The translations under genes were made by a program, and so were the position numbers. The notes below the pieces were generated by a model. The model did not search any database and was not told where the DNA came from. It saw only the letters and a program-made list of their open reading frames with translations. Source: Streptomyces sp. NBC_00654 (GTDB lineage Bacteria; Actinomycetota; Actinomycetes; Streptomycetales; Streptomycetaceae). Taken from it: a stretch of 64,000 nucleotides of DNA. Shown piece by piece: positions 32,027-41,287 of this stretch (position 1 is the first letter of the stretch; the number at the start of each line of letters is the position of its first letter). The stretch is taken from the NCBI RefSeq assembly GCF_026341775.1, contig NZ_JAPEOB010000007.1, positions 1 through 64,000 on the forward strand. Direction: 5' to 3'.

Positions 32027-34126
32027 CTATTCGGACCAGCCGAGGGGGGCGTATTCACCGTGGTCGACCTGGAGGAGGAGCCCGGCCTCGACCAGTTCGC
32101 TGAGTGCGTTGCGGACGGTGCCTGCGGCGCCGTCGACCGCGGTCCGGATTTCCTTGGAGGTCATCCGCCGGGTCACCGCCGCGAGGACCTGGTCCTTGAC
32201 CGTCACCCGTTTCTTGGCCGTGGTGAATACCGGCGGCATCGGGGCGAAGCCGTCGTGGTCGTGGTCGTCGTCGGTGGTGTCGGGGGGAGGTGCGTCCCAG
32301 TCGCCGTAGAGGTCGCCCAGGGCGTCGCTCTCGCGGTCGGTGAGGGTGCTGACGGCACCGTTCTCGGGGAAGATCTCGCCCAGGCCGTCGGGGCTGCCGT
32401 CGTCGGGGAGATGGACGTACAGGGTGCGCATGAGCAGGGTGTCGGACCCGGTGACGACGTGGCCCGCGCCTTGTGTGGACTGACCGGGGCGGTCGTCCTC
32501 GGTGCCTCGCATCCGGTCGAGGAGGGAGACAGCGGCGCCGAGCCGGTCGGGGATCGAGGCGAGGTCGGCGTCACCGGCCAGGCCGCCGGTGGCCTGGCGG
32601 GCGGCGACACCGCCCGAGATGCGGAGCACGATGCCGACGCCGCCCTGGACCTGCTCGCGCAGGGAGGCGGCGCCGCCGAGCTTGTCGAGGTTGAGGGTCT
32701 GTCCGGCGAACAGGACGCCGATGCCGAACTTGCGGCCCTCGCGGGCGAGGATGTCGGTCAGTTCGGCGATCTCGTCGCCGTATTCGGGGTCGGTGACCAG
32801 CGAGTTGAACTCGTCGAGGACCAGGACCAGGGCGGGGTAGGGGGAGTGCGGTGAGAAGTCGTGGCCGACTTCGGTGTTGATCTCGCCGCGGATCCCCATC
32901 AGGGCCACGGCCGCGCGGAGCTGACGGACGGTGCGCAGAGCGCCGGAGCCCTGCCGGTCGACGTAGCGGCCGACCGCGGCCATCTGCGCGTCCGGGCGGG
33001 CCGCGGTCACCCAGCAGACGACACCGGCGTTCGAATAGGCGGCGCACATGAGCGCCATCGCGACGGTCTTGCCGGAGCCGGTGACGCCGACGAGGAACCC
33101 GTGCAGGGTGCCGGAGGCGGACCGCATGTGGACCTTGGCGTCGCGTCCGTCGTGACCGGTGCCCAGAGTGAACCGGCCGTACTGGTCCAGGGCGAGGAGC
33201 TCGCGGGTTGCCGGGCGAGCCCGCTTGAACGGAGCCTCGTCGTACAGCGAGATCAGCACTTCGCGGCCCTGCGGTTCGGCGACCAGCCGCATCTCAGACG
33301 GGGCGACACCGAACGCGCTGCAGAGCTGTTCGTGGTTGACCCGGGCGACCTGGCTGGCGGGAACCGCGGCGAGGATCATGGTCCTGCCGGGCACCTCGTC
33401 GTCGATCGCAACGACCTGCGCGCCGGGGATCGCCCCGCCGGGTGCGGCGATGTAGTCGCGCCACATCGTGTCGAAGCGGCTTTTCCCCTCGCGGGAGGGC
33501 TGCACGCTCAGACGTATCCGGCCGGGCCCGGTGTCCGCGATCTCCTCCAGCGACACCGTCGTCACGGGAAAGCCGTAGACGGCGGCGATATCGGTGGGAT
33601 CCATGCGGGGCACGGCCGTGCCGGCCGGGGCGACGATGTCGGCGGTGAAGTCCGGCCGGTCCTGCGCCAGTTGCCGGATGTTCTCCAGCCGGGTCTCCTG
33701 CGCCACCTTGGAGTCGGCCCACATCCTGGCGACGATGCCGTCGAAGTCCTTCGGATACGCAGCCGTTGTGTCGCCGGGCTCTCCGGGGGTCCATCCGGCG
33801 CGGGAGGCCGGGAGCCAGGCCCCCATCAGCGCGCCCCACACGACCGGGGCGGCGATCTGCCACCAGGACGTGCCAGGCACGATCGCGTTCGCGGCGTACA
33901 CGCCAGTGCCGGTGACGACCGGCAGCACCCGCTGAGCGGTCTTTAGCGCCTTGGAGAAGTCACCGGACTTCACCCGCCGGTACAGCCACCACAGGCAGCT
34001 ACTGCCAGCCAGCGCGACAGGCACATGGGCGGCTGCGCCGCCCAGCTCGGGGAGTGCGGCCAGCGCGACGGCGGACACCCCGTACGCGGCCAGCTCCGCC
34101 TTCGCCTTCCTGGGCATCCGCTTCAT
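32027..34126 (-). CDS. FtsK/SpoIIIE-type DNA translocase (TraB-like transfer protein)
   Basis: The 699-residue protein starts at ATG 34126 with GGAGG upstream. Two or three N-terminal membrane helices precede a soluble FtsK-like motor with Walker A (GVTGSGKTVA) and Walker B (ALVLVLDEFNSL). The C-terminus is a winged-helix (ITSKEIRTAV-type region, TVRNALSELVEAGLL) like the FtsK gamma or TraB DNA-reading domain. In Streptomyces such proteins pump double-stranded plasmid DNA between hyphae. Coexistence with a MobF relaxase leaves open which transfer route is used. Confidence 0.82.
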   Translation of the reverse strand: MKRMPRKAKAELAAYGVSAVALAALPELGGAAAHVPVALAGSSCLWWLYRRVKSGDFSKALKTAQRVLPVVTGTGVYAANAIVPGTSWWQIAAPVVWGALMGAWLPASRAGWTPGEPGDTTAAYPKDFDGIVARMWADSKVAQETRLENIRQLAQDRPDFTADIVAPAGTAVPRMDPTDIAAVYGFPVTTVSLEEIADTGPGRIRLSVQPSREGKSRFDTMWRDYIAAPGGAIPGAQVVAIDDEVPGRTMILAAVPASQVARVNHEQLCSAFGVAPSEMRLVAEPQGREVLISLYDEAPFKRARPATRELLALDQYGRFTLGTGHDGRDAKVHMRSASGTLHGFLVGVTGSGKTVAMALMCAAYSNAGVVCWVTAARPDAQMAAVGRYVDRQGSGALRTVRQLRAAVALMGIRGEINTEVGHDFSPHSPYPALVLVLDEFNSLVTDPEYGDEIAELTDILAREGRKFGIGVLFAGQTLNLDKLGGAASLREQVQGGVGIVLRISGGVAARQATGGLAGDADLASIPDRLGAAVSLLDRMRGTEDDRPGQSTQGAGHVVTGSDTLLMRTLYVHLPDDGSPDGLGEIFPENGAVSTLTDRESDALGDLYGDWDAPPPDTTDDDHDHDGFAPMPPVFTTAKKRVTVKDQVLAAVTRRMTSKEIRTAVDGAAGTVRNALSELVEAGLLLQVDHGEYAPLGWSE

Positions 34127-34165
34127 CACGGCAGGGCCTCCTTCTTCTGTTGTTGTCCGGGACGG

Positions 34166-34203
34166 GAGAGGGCCGCACCCCGCTTTCGGCGGGTGCGGCC
34201 CTC
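34166..34203 (-). terminator. Terminator hairpin
   Basis: A stem GAGGGCCGCACCC with GGGTGCGGCCCTC follows the 34228-34629 gene on the minus strand, just upstream of the translocase gene. Confidence 0.7.
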
Positions 34204-34227
34204 GATGAAAGCGGAGGAGCGGGCGGG

Positions 34228-34629
34228 TCAGCGCTTGCGGTAGAACCCGGGCTTGGCCTGACGGGCCTTCGTCGCCTGTACCGCGGCGTGGATGCCGCCG
34301 TACTGGGCCTGATGCACGGTCTTCGCCCGGCCGGCCGCCTGACTGATCCGGTCCGCCGCGCCCGCCACACGCAGTCCGTGTGCGGTACAGCGCCCGAAGG
34401 CGCGGGACACCCCGCCGATGGCGGTGAGATGCCGGGCGTCGACCTCCGCGGCCGCGCACATGTCGGCCACGACGGCCGCGAACTTGGCGTTGCGCTTCAT
34501 ACGCAGCGCCACCCCCTCTGCCTCCTCCCGCAGCCGGTCGGCGGCGTTCTGGAGGCGGGTGAGCTTGGCGCGCAGCGCCTTGTATCCGTTGTTTTCGCCA
34601 TCGGATCCGACGGCGGGAAAGTTGCTCAT
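34228..34629 (-). CDS. Hypothetical plasmid protein (133 aa)
   Basis: ATG 34629 starts a basic, helical protein (MSNFPAVGSDGENN). A central coiled-coil-like part (LTRLQNAADRLREEAEG) is followed by a lysine-rich tail. It lies 13 bases downstream of the large repeat-containing transfer gene and ends at a strong terminator, so it is probably part of the same transcript. No domain recognised. Confidence 0.65.
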   Translation of the reverse strand: MSNFPAVGSDGENNGYKALRAKLTRLQNAADRLREEAEGVALRMKRNAKFAAVVADMCAAAEVDARHLTAIGGVSRAFGRCTAHGLRVAGAADRISQAAGRAKTVHQAQYGGIHAAVQATKARQAKPGFYRKR

Positions 34630-34642
34630 CGCGGATCCCCGA

Positions 34643-36832
34643 TCAGTTCTCGTTGTGTACGCGTGCGCTGGGCGTGAGCAGGCCCGCGTCGACGGTCGCG
34701 TCGGCGACGGGACGATGGTCACGGTTCATGGCCGTCTCCTCCGCCTCGGACAGCTCGGCCGCCTCCAGGCAGGCCTTGGCCATCCGTGCGACGTGGCGGA
34801 TGAGACCGGAGATCTCATTCGCCACTTCGGCCAGGGCCGACATCAGCTCCTTGCTGCCCACGTTGTGGTCCTCGGCAAGGTCATCGGCCATGGCCTGCAC
34901 CACGCTGAGCAGCCGCCGGCCGGACTTGACCAGGGACTCGCAGTCGTCGTGCGTGTCCATGCCCTGCGTCGTCAGCTTGTCCAGCGACCTGCAGACATCG
35001 TCGAGCGTGATGTCGGTCATGTGCCGGCCGCTCGCGACCTTCGTCACGGTGAACTTCGGGATCACTGGTTCCATGGGAATTGCCTTCCTCTTACGGGTCG
35101 TACCGGGCCTCTTGCCTGCCGGGCGCTGCGGCGCACGGGGCAGGGCCGACGGTCCGGACTGCGGGATGCCGCGCCGGGCGGGCGCGATCGGGGCGGGCTC
35201 CCACGGCTTGCTGTTGCGGCGTGCCGGACCGGCCTGGGTCCAGATGACCGTCGCGGGCTCCTGCGCACCGACGTCCCACGGCGAGGTACGGGACCAGCCG
35301 AAGCCCGGACCCGAACCAGGAGTACTGCCGGCCGGGCCTGGCCCGGCCTTACCGGGCGGGGTCTTCTTCCATGGCCCCTTGCCCGCCGCTGCACCGGGAC
35401 CGCTCCCCGTCCCGCCACCGGTGGGGGTGTTCGTCGGGCCGCCGGGGGCGGAGGTGTTCTTCGGTCCGCCGGGCGTTTTCTTCTTCCACGGTCCCTTGCC
35501 CGCCGCTGTACCCGGGCCGGTTGCCGTCCCGCCACCGGTGGGGGTGTTCGTCGGGCCGCCGGGGGCGGAGGTGTTCTTCGGTCCGCCGGGCGTTTTCTTC
35601 TTCCACGGTCCCTTGCCCGCCGCTGTACCCGGGCCGGTTGCCGTCCCGCCACCGGTGGGAGTGTTCGTCGGACTGCCGGGCGGGCCGCTCGTACTGCTGC
35701 GGCGCTTCTTCCAGCGAGCTGCCATCGTCTCGCCGACCGCTTGCCAGAACGTCGTGCGCCCCGTGCCCGGTGCGGCGCCGCTGGAGGAGCCGTTGACGCC
35801 GCCGGGCGGTGTGGTAATGCCGCTGTTGGGCTTGTTCGGCTTACTCAGGACCGGCGTCGGCGGCTGACGCCGGTTCCACCGGTCCTGCACCGTGTTGCCG
35901 ACGGCCTGGGGGAGCGTCGTCCGCTGGTGCTTCGACCCGCCTTTCGACGTGCCGCCGGACGCTCCCGAGGACCCTGACGTCCCAGGCCCGTTCGACCTGC
36001 CCCGGCCCTCTGAGCTCCGCCCGGGACCGGTCCCTCCGCGGCCGGCGCCGGCGCCGGCGCCCTGCTGGCCGGAGCCCGATGAGCCCGACCGGCCAGAACC
36101 CTTCGGGCCGGATCCCGACCGGCCGGAGTTGTTCTGGCCGCCCGGACTGTTGGACTTCCCGCCACCGGAACTACCGGAAGGTCCGGGCTTGTTGGGAGCG
36201 GTCCGCGACGAGCCCGACGAGCCCGCCCCTGAACCTCCAGACGGCCCCCTGGAGCCCTTCCGTGACCCGCCCGGCCCCATCGGGCCACCGGACCGTCCCG
36301 GGCCGCCAGAACCCTGCCCACGGGCCGTCCTGCCGTACTCGTGGGACGACTGCACACCACGCTGCGCCTTGGCGCGCTCGGCGACAGCCTGTGCGGCGAA
36401 CCGTGTCCCGTCCGCGTCGGCCTTGGCCGACAGCATTTCCATTGCGCGTTTGTGTTTCCCGGCCTCCGCCCTGCGCGGACCGGATTCCTGCACCCAGGTA
36501 CGGATTCCCTCGAAAGCGGCGAGAGCGATTGCCAGAATCGCGGCCATCGAAAGCGCCCCCGTGCGGGGCGCCCCGGCGTCGGCCGGAGCGTCTCCCGGGC
36601 CTTCGCTGCGGAAAGTCGGGGGGACAACTCCCGCCGGGGGCGTGGCAATAGACGGTGCGGGTGCGTCGAACGGGGAAACCCGGACCGGTTCCGTTCTGTC
36701 ACTGTTTCCCGCTCCCGTTCCCGTCCCACTGTCCGATGTCAGTACCGGAGCAGGCGGGACTGCGGGAGGCGGGGGCAGAGAGCCGATCCGGGGGATCGGG
36801 ACCACGTTGTCCGGGCCTTGATCGTCGGACAC
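34643..36832 (-). CDS. Large Pro/Gly/Ser-rich transfer-associated protein
   Basis: GTG 36832 follows GGAGGG. The 729-residue product has a short polar N-terminus, one membrane-like segment (LSMAAILAIALAAFEGI), a long disordered Gly/Ser/Pro region, three tandem 39-residue repeats (TNTPTGGGT...KGPWKKKTPGGPKN), and a folded-looking helical C-terminus of about 110 residues (DITLDDVCRSLDKLTTQG onward). The layout suggests a membrane-tethered scaffold with a long flexible linker, near the FtsK-like gene. Function unknown. Confidence 0.7.
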   Translation of the reverse strand: MSDDQGPDNVVPIPRIGSLPPPPAVPPAPVLTSDSGTGTGAGNSDRTEPVRVSPFDAPAPSIATPPAGVVPPTFRSEGPGDAPADAGAPRTGALSMAAILAIALAAFEGIRTWVQESGPRRAEAGKHKRAMEMLSAKADADGTRFAAQAVAERAKAQRGVQSSHEYGRTARGQGSGGPGRSGGPMGPGGSRKGSRGPSGGSGAGSSGSSRTAPNKPGPSGSSGGGKSNSPGGQNNSGRSGSGPKGSGRSGSSGSGQQGAGAGAGRGGTGPGRSSEGRGRSNGPGTSGSSGASGGTSKGGSKHQRTTLPQAVGNTVQDRWNRRQPPTPVLSKPNKPNSGITTPPGGVNGSSSGAAPGTGRTTFWQAVGETMAARWKKRRSSTSGPPGSPTNTPTGGGTATGPGTAAGKGPWKKKTPGGPKNTSAPGGPTNTPTGGGTATGPGTAAGKGPWKKKTPGGPKNTSAPGGPTNTPTGGGTGSGPGAAAGKGPWKKTPPGKAGPGPAGSTPGSGPGFGWSRTSPWDVGAQEPATVIWTQAGPARRNSKPWEPAPIAPARRGIPQSGPSALPRAPQRPAGKRPGTTRKRKAIPMEPVIPKFTVTKVASGRHMTDITLDDVCRSLDKLTTQGMDTHDDCESLVKSGRRLLSVVQAMADDLAEDHNVGSKELMSALAEVANEISGLIRHVARMAKACLEAAELSEAEETAMNRDHRPVADATVDAGLLTPSARVHNEN
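35372..35700 (-). repeat. Tandem 117-bp coding repeats
   Basis: Units begin near 35372, 35489 and 35606. The second and third are almost identical in DNA, while the first has diverged. Each encodes 39 residues of the flexible linker. Near-identity at the DNA level suggests recent slippage or unequal exchange, so copy number likely varies between strains. Confidence 0.85.
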
Positions 36833-36953
36833 GTGCCCTCCCTTCATGGTGACGGCCGGTCACCGGGGGCGGGTGCCTCGCACGCGTACATAGCACGCGT
36901 GGTTGGGACCCGCCAACCCGGCTTCCCGGCCGTGATGATGATGACGATGACAG

Positions 36954-37175
36954 TCACACCAGGTGAGTTCGGTAGATCCGCTCCAGCTCACCGGAGACCG
37001 TGTTGAAGAGGCGCCCGTCGCCCGATCTCCGGGCCTTCTGCAGCGCCGACACCTTCACGAAGTCGAGCCAGACCCGCATGAATTCCTCGGGCCCTTTCTC
37101 TCCTTTCGTGTGCGCCTCCTCGAACCTCCTGTTCCAGTACTCCGCTTTCTTCGGAGACATGGCCGAGATCTTCAC
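36954..37175 (-). CDS. Small hypothetical protein (73 aa)
   Basis: The GTG at 37175 directly follows the TAG of the upstream gene, consistent with translational coupling. ATG 37160 is an alternative. The product is basic and helical (MKISAMSPKKAEYWNRRFEE). No domain recognised. Confidence 0.6.
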   Translation of the reverse strand: MKISAMSPKKAEYWNRRFEEAHTKGEKGPEEFMRVWLDFVKVSALQKARRSGDGRLFNTVSGELERIYRTHLV

Positions 37176-37670
37176 CTACGCGCTCTCCTTCGACTTGAAG
37201 AAGTCACTGAGCACCTGTGGTGCACCGGCCTCTTCTCCATCATTCTTCGCGGGTGCCAGACGCTCCAGGGTGCGAGCAGCAGAATTCTGCGCGATGGCCC
37301 TGGCCTGGCCTTTCCTCTGAGCCTTTTTCAGAGCCTTCCTTTCCCGGGTCTCTCCGACCTGCTGCGGGTCGGTCCTCTCATAGGCGGCGACCGTCCCGTT
37401 GATGGCCTTCGCGGCCTTGCGCATAGCCCTGGCCGCCTCCCGCAGGGGCTTGGCGCGCTGCTTCGCCCGCAGCGCTTTCGACCAGGGCAGATCCCCGTCG
37501 ACCGCACGCTGTTTCAGGTCCGATTCCAGGGCGTCGGCCAGCGCGTCGTAGCTCTGCGCGTCGGTCAGCAGACCCGCACTGTGCTGCGCCTGCCAGGAGT
37601 CGCGCGATCCATCCAGACGCAGGGCCTGGACACCGGACGTCACCCGGGTCGCAATGTCAGTACTGCTCAT
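37176..37670 (-). CDS. Hypothetical helical protein (164 aa)
   Basis: ATG 37670 starts MSSTDIATRVTSGV. The middle and C-terminal parts are Ala/Lys/Arg-rich helices (AKPLREAARAMRKAAKAING; KALKKAQRKGQARAI), suggesting nucleic-acid binding or a coiled coil. It sits upstream of, and coupled to, a 73-residue gene. Confidence 0.65.
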   Translation of the reverse strand: MSSTDIATRVTSGVQALRLDGSRDSWQAQHSAGLLTDAQSYDALADALESDLKQRAVDGDLPWSKALRAKQRAKPLREAARAMRKAAKAINGTVAAYERTDPQQVGETRERKALKKAQRKGQARAIAQNSAARTLERLAPAKNDGEEAGAPQVLSDFFKSKESA

Positions 37671-37845
37671 GGGATTTCTCTCCTCATCGGGGGGGAATCG
37701 GTGGAGACCGGGACCGGCGCTTCGACGCCTTCACCGCGCTCCCGAGGCGCTGACTTCACCTCGGAGCGCGGTGGAACCGTCGAACAGCCCATCCGTTCAG
37801 GTCAGAGGGCCGGGTGGTAGCCGTGAGGACCAGGTCGACAGCCTC

Positions 37846-38109
37846 CTAGCGGTACTTCGAGGCGCTGTCGGTTGAGGACACCCCCGTCTCGCGCTGTCCG
37901 TCGGCGGGCAGCGCCTGGTCGGCGTCGCCGCCGGAGACGAGAATCCGGACGGCCGTGCGGACGGCACGCTCGGGACGGCGCCCGAGCTCGGTGCGGAGGA
38001 GACGAATGCGGCCGTGGCGCGGGGCGGGTGGTTCTCGGTTGTGCCTGGCCCGCTGTGTCCGTGCTCGGGGCGCGGTGCGGGCCAGCGGCCTGCCGGCCGT
38101 GGCCGTCAC
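37846..38109 (-). CDS. Possible paralogue of the DUF2637 protein C-terminus
   Basis: A frame from GTG 38109 to TAG 37846 encodes RHGRIRLLRTELGRRPE, closely matching RHARIRLLYTELGRRPEW in the C-terminus of the DUF2637 gene 600 bases away. The underlying DNA is similar too. It may be a duplicated fragment or a small regulator. The start is uncertain. Confidence 0.4.
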   Translation of the reverse strand: MTATAGRPLARTAPRARTQRARHNREPPAPRHGRIRLLRTELGRRPERAVRTAVRILVSGGDADQALPADGQRETGVSSTDSASKYR

Positions 38110-38159
38110 CGGTCCGCGCTCGGGTGTGAGCGGGGCCGGTGGCGACCATGGCCAGCAGG

Positions 38160-38321
38160 TCAGCGCCGCTTTCGCGGCAGCAGGCGGGGGTGGCACCACC
38201 AGCAGGTGGGGCCGTGGTCGTACAGGCTGCGGGAGTGGACCAGCAGGAACGGCGTGGCCAGGATCATGACGAGGGTGATCAGGACGAGGATCACGCCGAT
38301 CGCGTACTGAAGATTGCTCAT
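38160..38321 (-). CDS. Small single-pass membrane protein (53 aa)
   Basis: ATG 38321 follows GAGAGGAAC. The product begins MSNLQYAIGVILVLITLVMI, a single membrane helix with a short N-terminus, followed by a tail with Cys/His (TCWWCHPRLL) and a basic end. Likely a small membrane component of the transfer region. Confidence 0.65.
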   Translation of the reverse strand: MSNLQYAIGVILVLITLVMILATPFLLVHSRSLYDHGPTCWWCHPRLLPRKRR

Positions 38322-38390
38322 GTCGAGTTCCTCTCAACTCAGTCGAAGCTCGGGGAGGGTTGGGTGGGCGACCTGACGCTCGCGCTCACA

Positions 38391-38427
38391 CACCGGCCCG
38401 CGCTCGGGGTGCGAGCGCGGGCCGGTG
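38391..38427 (-). terminator. Terminator after the DUF2637 gene
   Basis: A 15-bp perfect stem (CACCGGCCCGCGCTC / GAGCGCGGGCCGGTG) with a 7-base loop lies 50 bases past the stop codon. Confidence 0.75.
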
Positions 38428-38477
38428 GCGAGCGTGAGCGTCAGGCGGTGAGCGCCTCGCGCTCACCGGGCGCTCAC

Positions 38478-40640
38478 CTACGCGCCCGGGGTGGCCTCCT
38501 CGACCTGAGCGCGCAGACGCTGGGCGGTCGGGCGGGAGACCGGACTGTCGGACAGCTTCGCGTCGGTGAGCGCGTCGCGGATCTCCTTCCACTCGGGGCG
38601 GCGCCCGAGCTCGGTGTAGAGGAGACGGATGCGAGCGTGGCGGCGCTCGGTGAGCGCGTCGCTCTCGCTGCGCGTGAGCGCGCCGTCCGCTCGGTGAGCG
38701 TCGTCATCGTCCGTGTCACGCTCACCTTCGTGAGCGCCGGAGGTGAGCGCCGGGCGCTCGCGCTCACCGCGCGTCTCCTCATCGGTGAGCGCGCTCATGT
38801 CCGGGCGAGCGTGCTCGCTCTCCTCCACCCGTTCGACGGTGAGCGCGTCCTCGGGGGTGAGCGTGTCGGCGAGCGCGGCGGGCGCGGAGCCGAGCTTGAG
38901 CGCCATCCGCTTGTCCAACGGGGCCTTCCAGCGCCACAGCAGACCGAAGTCTTCCTTGAGCTGCGCTCGCATGTAGGTCTCCTCCTGGAGGCGGGTGAGC
39001 GCCTGCTGGTAGGAGGTGATCTCCCACAGGATCATCCGGCGGCGGAGCCGGGCGGTGGGGATCGGAGCGAGGATCCAGCGGCTACGGCGCACCGTCTCCA
39101 TCCGCTTCTTGCCGGTAACCGCGCCGATCCGGGTGCCGTACACGTGCGAGGCGATCTCGGAGAAGATGACCCAGAGCAGCGTGAGGGCGGCGTGCCCGAT
39201 ACGGCCTCCGGGGGTGGAGGACGCCTGCCAGTTGAGGTAGACCGTCACCGCTGTCAGCGCGCGGGGCACCCAGCGGATCCAGCGGAGCTCCATGCCCATC
39301 CGGATGAGGATGAGGTTGGCGCCGGTGAACGCGGGGATCGCGACGTCGATGCCGACGGGGAGCAGCCACGGCCAGTCCCAGCCCCACTTGGCGGCCTTGG
39401 TCTCCAGCGCGGTGTAGGAGGAGAGCAGCCCGAGGGTGGAGACGACCGCGGCCGCCAGGACGATCCCGACGACCAGCACCAGCTCCTGGCCGGACAGCGG
39501 CGGCACCCCGTCGGCGGGCCGGGCGTCGTCGCGGGCTTTGCGCCGCTTGGCGCGCGACTCGGTCCGAATCTCCCGGCGCCGCGCCCGCTGGACGGTGCGC
39601 TGCGTCGCCGCCTCGAGGATCCGGTCAGCTTCGGCGCGGGCCTGGGCGGCGGCGGTCTGGTCGGCCGTGGCCTGCGCCGCTGCCTCCCGGGCCGTCGTCG
39701 CGTCGGCGTCGGCCTGCTCGCGCAGCCGGGCGGCGTTCTTGTCTGCCGCGGTCCGCAGTTCCTCGGCGGAGGTGCGGGCGTCGGCCAGGGCGCGGTCGGC
39801 GTCGGCGCGGAGGCCGGCGGCCACCTTCTCGGCTCCGGCCCGTACCTGCGCGGCCTGGCCGTCCGCGCTCTCGCGCATCCGGCCGGCCTCGCTCCGTGCC
39901 CGCTCCAGCACCTGTTCGGCGTCGGTGGTGGCCCGGGTGCGGGTCTGGGCCGCGGTGCGCTCCGCACCGGCCAGCAGCTCGGCGCGCTGCGTCTCCGTGT
40001 CGGAGATGATCTTCGTGGCGGCCTGCGCGGCCTCGGTGCGGACCTTGTCGGCGTGCGTGGCCGCCGTGGTGGTGACCTCCTGCGCCTGGCGGTGGGCGTC
40101 GGCGAGCAGCTGCTCGACTGTCGCCTTGGCGTCGGCGAGGACCTTCTCCGCCTCACTGGCCGCCGTCGCCGCGACGGTGTCGGCCTGGCGGCGCGCGTCG
40201 GCGAGCAGCTGCTCCGCCGCCGTCTCGGCGGCTGCGCGGACCTGGTCGGCGTCGGCGACCGCGGTGGTGGCGGCCTCCGTGCGGACCCGGTCGGCGTCCG
40301 TCGCGGCGGCGGCCAGGAGTCGGGTCTGCTCCGCCTTGGCGGCCTCGGTGATCGAGGTCGCCTCGGTGCGGGCGCCGTCCAGCAGCTCGGTGGCGAGCAC
40401 CTGGCCGTCGGCGAGGATCCGCGCGACGTCGTCGGCGGCCTGGTCCCGGAGGTCGGCGGCGCGGTCGGCGGCGTCGGCCAGGACCGGGTCGGCCTCCGGG
40501 TGCACCAGCGGGACGGTGGTCTCGGGGGCGGCGGCCTGGGCAGGGATGGAGGCCGGCGTCGCCGGGGTCTTGGCGTGCCCGTTGCGGGGCTTCGGGTTCG
40601 CCGCGGGGCGCCGGCGGCGGGTGGCGGGCTTGGTGGCCAC
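38478..40640 (-). CDS. DUF2637 membrane protein with long coiled-coil N-terminus
   Basis: GTG 40640 follows AGAGGA. The 720-residue protein has about 340 residues of Ala/Glu/Arg/Thr heptad-like sequence resembling an apolipoprotein-type coiled coil. Then come four membrane helices of the DUF2637 type (LVLVVGIVLAAAVVSTLGLL; WPWLLPVGIDVAIPAFTGAN; ALTAVTVYLNWQAS; AALTLLWVIFSEIASHVYG) and a charged C-terminus whose DNA is packed with GTGAGCGC repeats. DUF2637 proteins occur with Streptomyces plasmid spread (Spd) genes, so a role in inter-hyphal spread is likely but unproven. Confidence 0.75.
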   Translation of the reverse strand: MATKPATRRRRPAANPKPRNGHAKTPATPASIPAQAAAPETTVPLVHPEADPVLADAADRAADLRDQAADDVARILADGQVLATELLDGARTEATSITEAAKAEQTRLLAAAATDADRVRTEAATTAVADADQVRAAAETAAEQLLADARRQADTVAATAASEAEKVLADAKATVEQLLADAHRQAQEVTTTAATHADKVRTEAAQAATKIISDTETQRAELLAGAERTAAQTRTRATTDAEQVLERARSEAGRMRESADGQAAQVRAGAEKVAAGLRADADRALADARTSAEELRTAADKNAARLREQADADATTAREAAAQATADQTAAAQARAEADRILEAATQRTVQRARRREIRTESRAKRRKARDDARPADGVPPLSGQELVLVVGIVLAAAVVSTLGLLSSYTALETKAAKWGWDWPWLLPVGIDVAIPAFTGANLILIRMGMELRWIRWVPRALTAVTVYLNWQASSTPGGRIGHAALTLLWVIFSEIASHVYGTRIGAVTGKKRMETVRRSRWILAPIPTARLRRRMILWEITSYQQALTRLQEETYMRAQLKEDFGLLWRWKAPLDKRMALKLGSAPAALADTLTPEDALTVERVEESEHARPDMSALTDEETRGERERPALTSGAHEGERDTDDDDAHRADGALTRSESDALTERRHARIRLLYTELGRRPEWKEIRDALTDAKLSDSPVSRPTAQRLRAQVEEATPGA

Positions 40641-40718
40641 GGGGGGGGTCCTCTCTCTTCCGGGCGCCTCGTGCAAGAGGTCACGGTGGATCTACGGCGG
40701 TGGGTAAGGTTGTGACCA

Positions 40719-40764
40719 GGCCCTCCGGAACCCCGGCAGCTCTGATGCCGAGGTCCCGGAGGGC
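40719..40764 (-). terminator. Terminator hairpin
   Basis: A stem GGCCCTCCGG / CCGGAGGGCC with internal pairing lies just past the 40782-41159 gene on the minus strand. Confidence 0.65.
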
Positions 40765-40781
40765 CGTTGTGCTGGAGTGAT

Positions 40782-41159
40782 TCAGCGCCGGACGGGCAAC
40801 GCGCTGTTGTGCTGCGCGAGGTGCTGGCGCAGCCAGGCGACGGCGGCCGGGGTCATCGCCCCGGTGTCCGGCTCGCTCAGCGGCGCGGTGTCGATGTCGC
40901 GCATCGCGTCCGTCGCCGGGAGCGGCCTCATGTAGTCGGGGTCGATCCCGCCGCGGGCGCGGTTGCCGCTCGCGTTGAGTTCTATGAGGTCGTAGAGGAG
41001 CCGGTGGTTGTGGACGTTCGTCCAGGACCGCTCCACCCGGCCGATGAACGTGTGGCCGGGCAGCCCGAGCCAGAACCGCTCGACGTCGCGGAACAGGACC
41101 AGGTCCCCCTTGAGGTAGCGGGTCTGCGGTCGTACGGCGGGCTGCGTCTGCTGTGCCAT
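40782..41159 (-). CDS. Hypothetical protein (125 aa)
   Basis: ATG 41159 starts a soluble protein (MAQQTQPAVRPQTRYLKGD) with an SH3-like beta pattern (DLVLFRDVERFWLGLPGHTF) and a helical C-terminus. It lies between hairpin terminators. No family recognised. Confidence 0.65.
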   Translation of the reverse strand: MAQQTQPAVRPQTRYLKGDLVLFRDVERFWLGLPGHTFIGRVERSWTNVHNHRLLYDLIELNASGNRARGGIDPDYMRPLPATDAMRDIDTAPLSEPDTGAMTPAAVAWLRQHLAQHNSALPVRR

Positions 41160-41206
41160 GGGCTCTCCTCGTATCGCGTGTACCGGCGCAGGGCCGGCGG
41201 TCCGGT

Positions 41207-41276
41207 CTGTCCGGCTCCCCGTCACCGCCCGACCCGGCCGCCGTAGTCGGCGGTCGGTGCGGGCGGATCAGGCAAC
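41207..41276. repeat. Intergenic hairpin element, copy 1
   Basis: The element has conserved ends CTGTCCGGCTCC ... GTCACCGC and GCGGATCAGGCA around a 28-base hairpin with loop TAGT. It lies just downstream of the 41288-41470 gene, so it doubles as that gene's terminator. The hairpin is the exact reverse complement of that in copy 2 (41487-41554). Confidence 0.8.
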
Positions 41277-41287
41277 TGGCAGTCGGG

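Noticed and set aside
31199..33946. Long plus-strand frames opposite the FtsK-like gene
   Set aside because: Shadow frames; the minus strand carries Walker motifs and ribosome sites.
38386..38900. Dense GTGAGCGC/GCTCAC repeats as a possible recombination or chi-like site
   Set aside because: They fall in frame within the low-complexity C-terminus of the DUF2637 gene and its terminator and are explained by biased codon use for short charged repeats.
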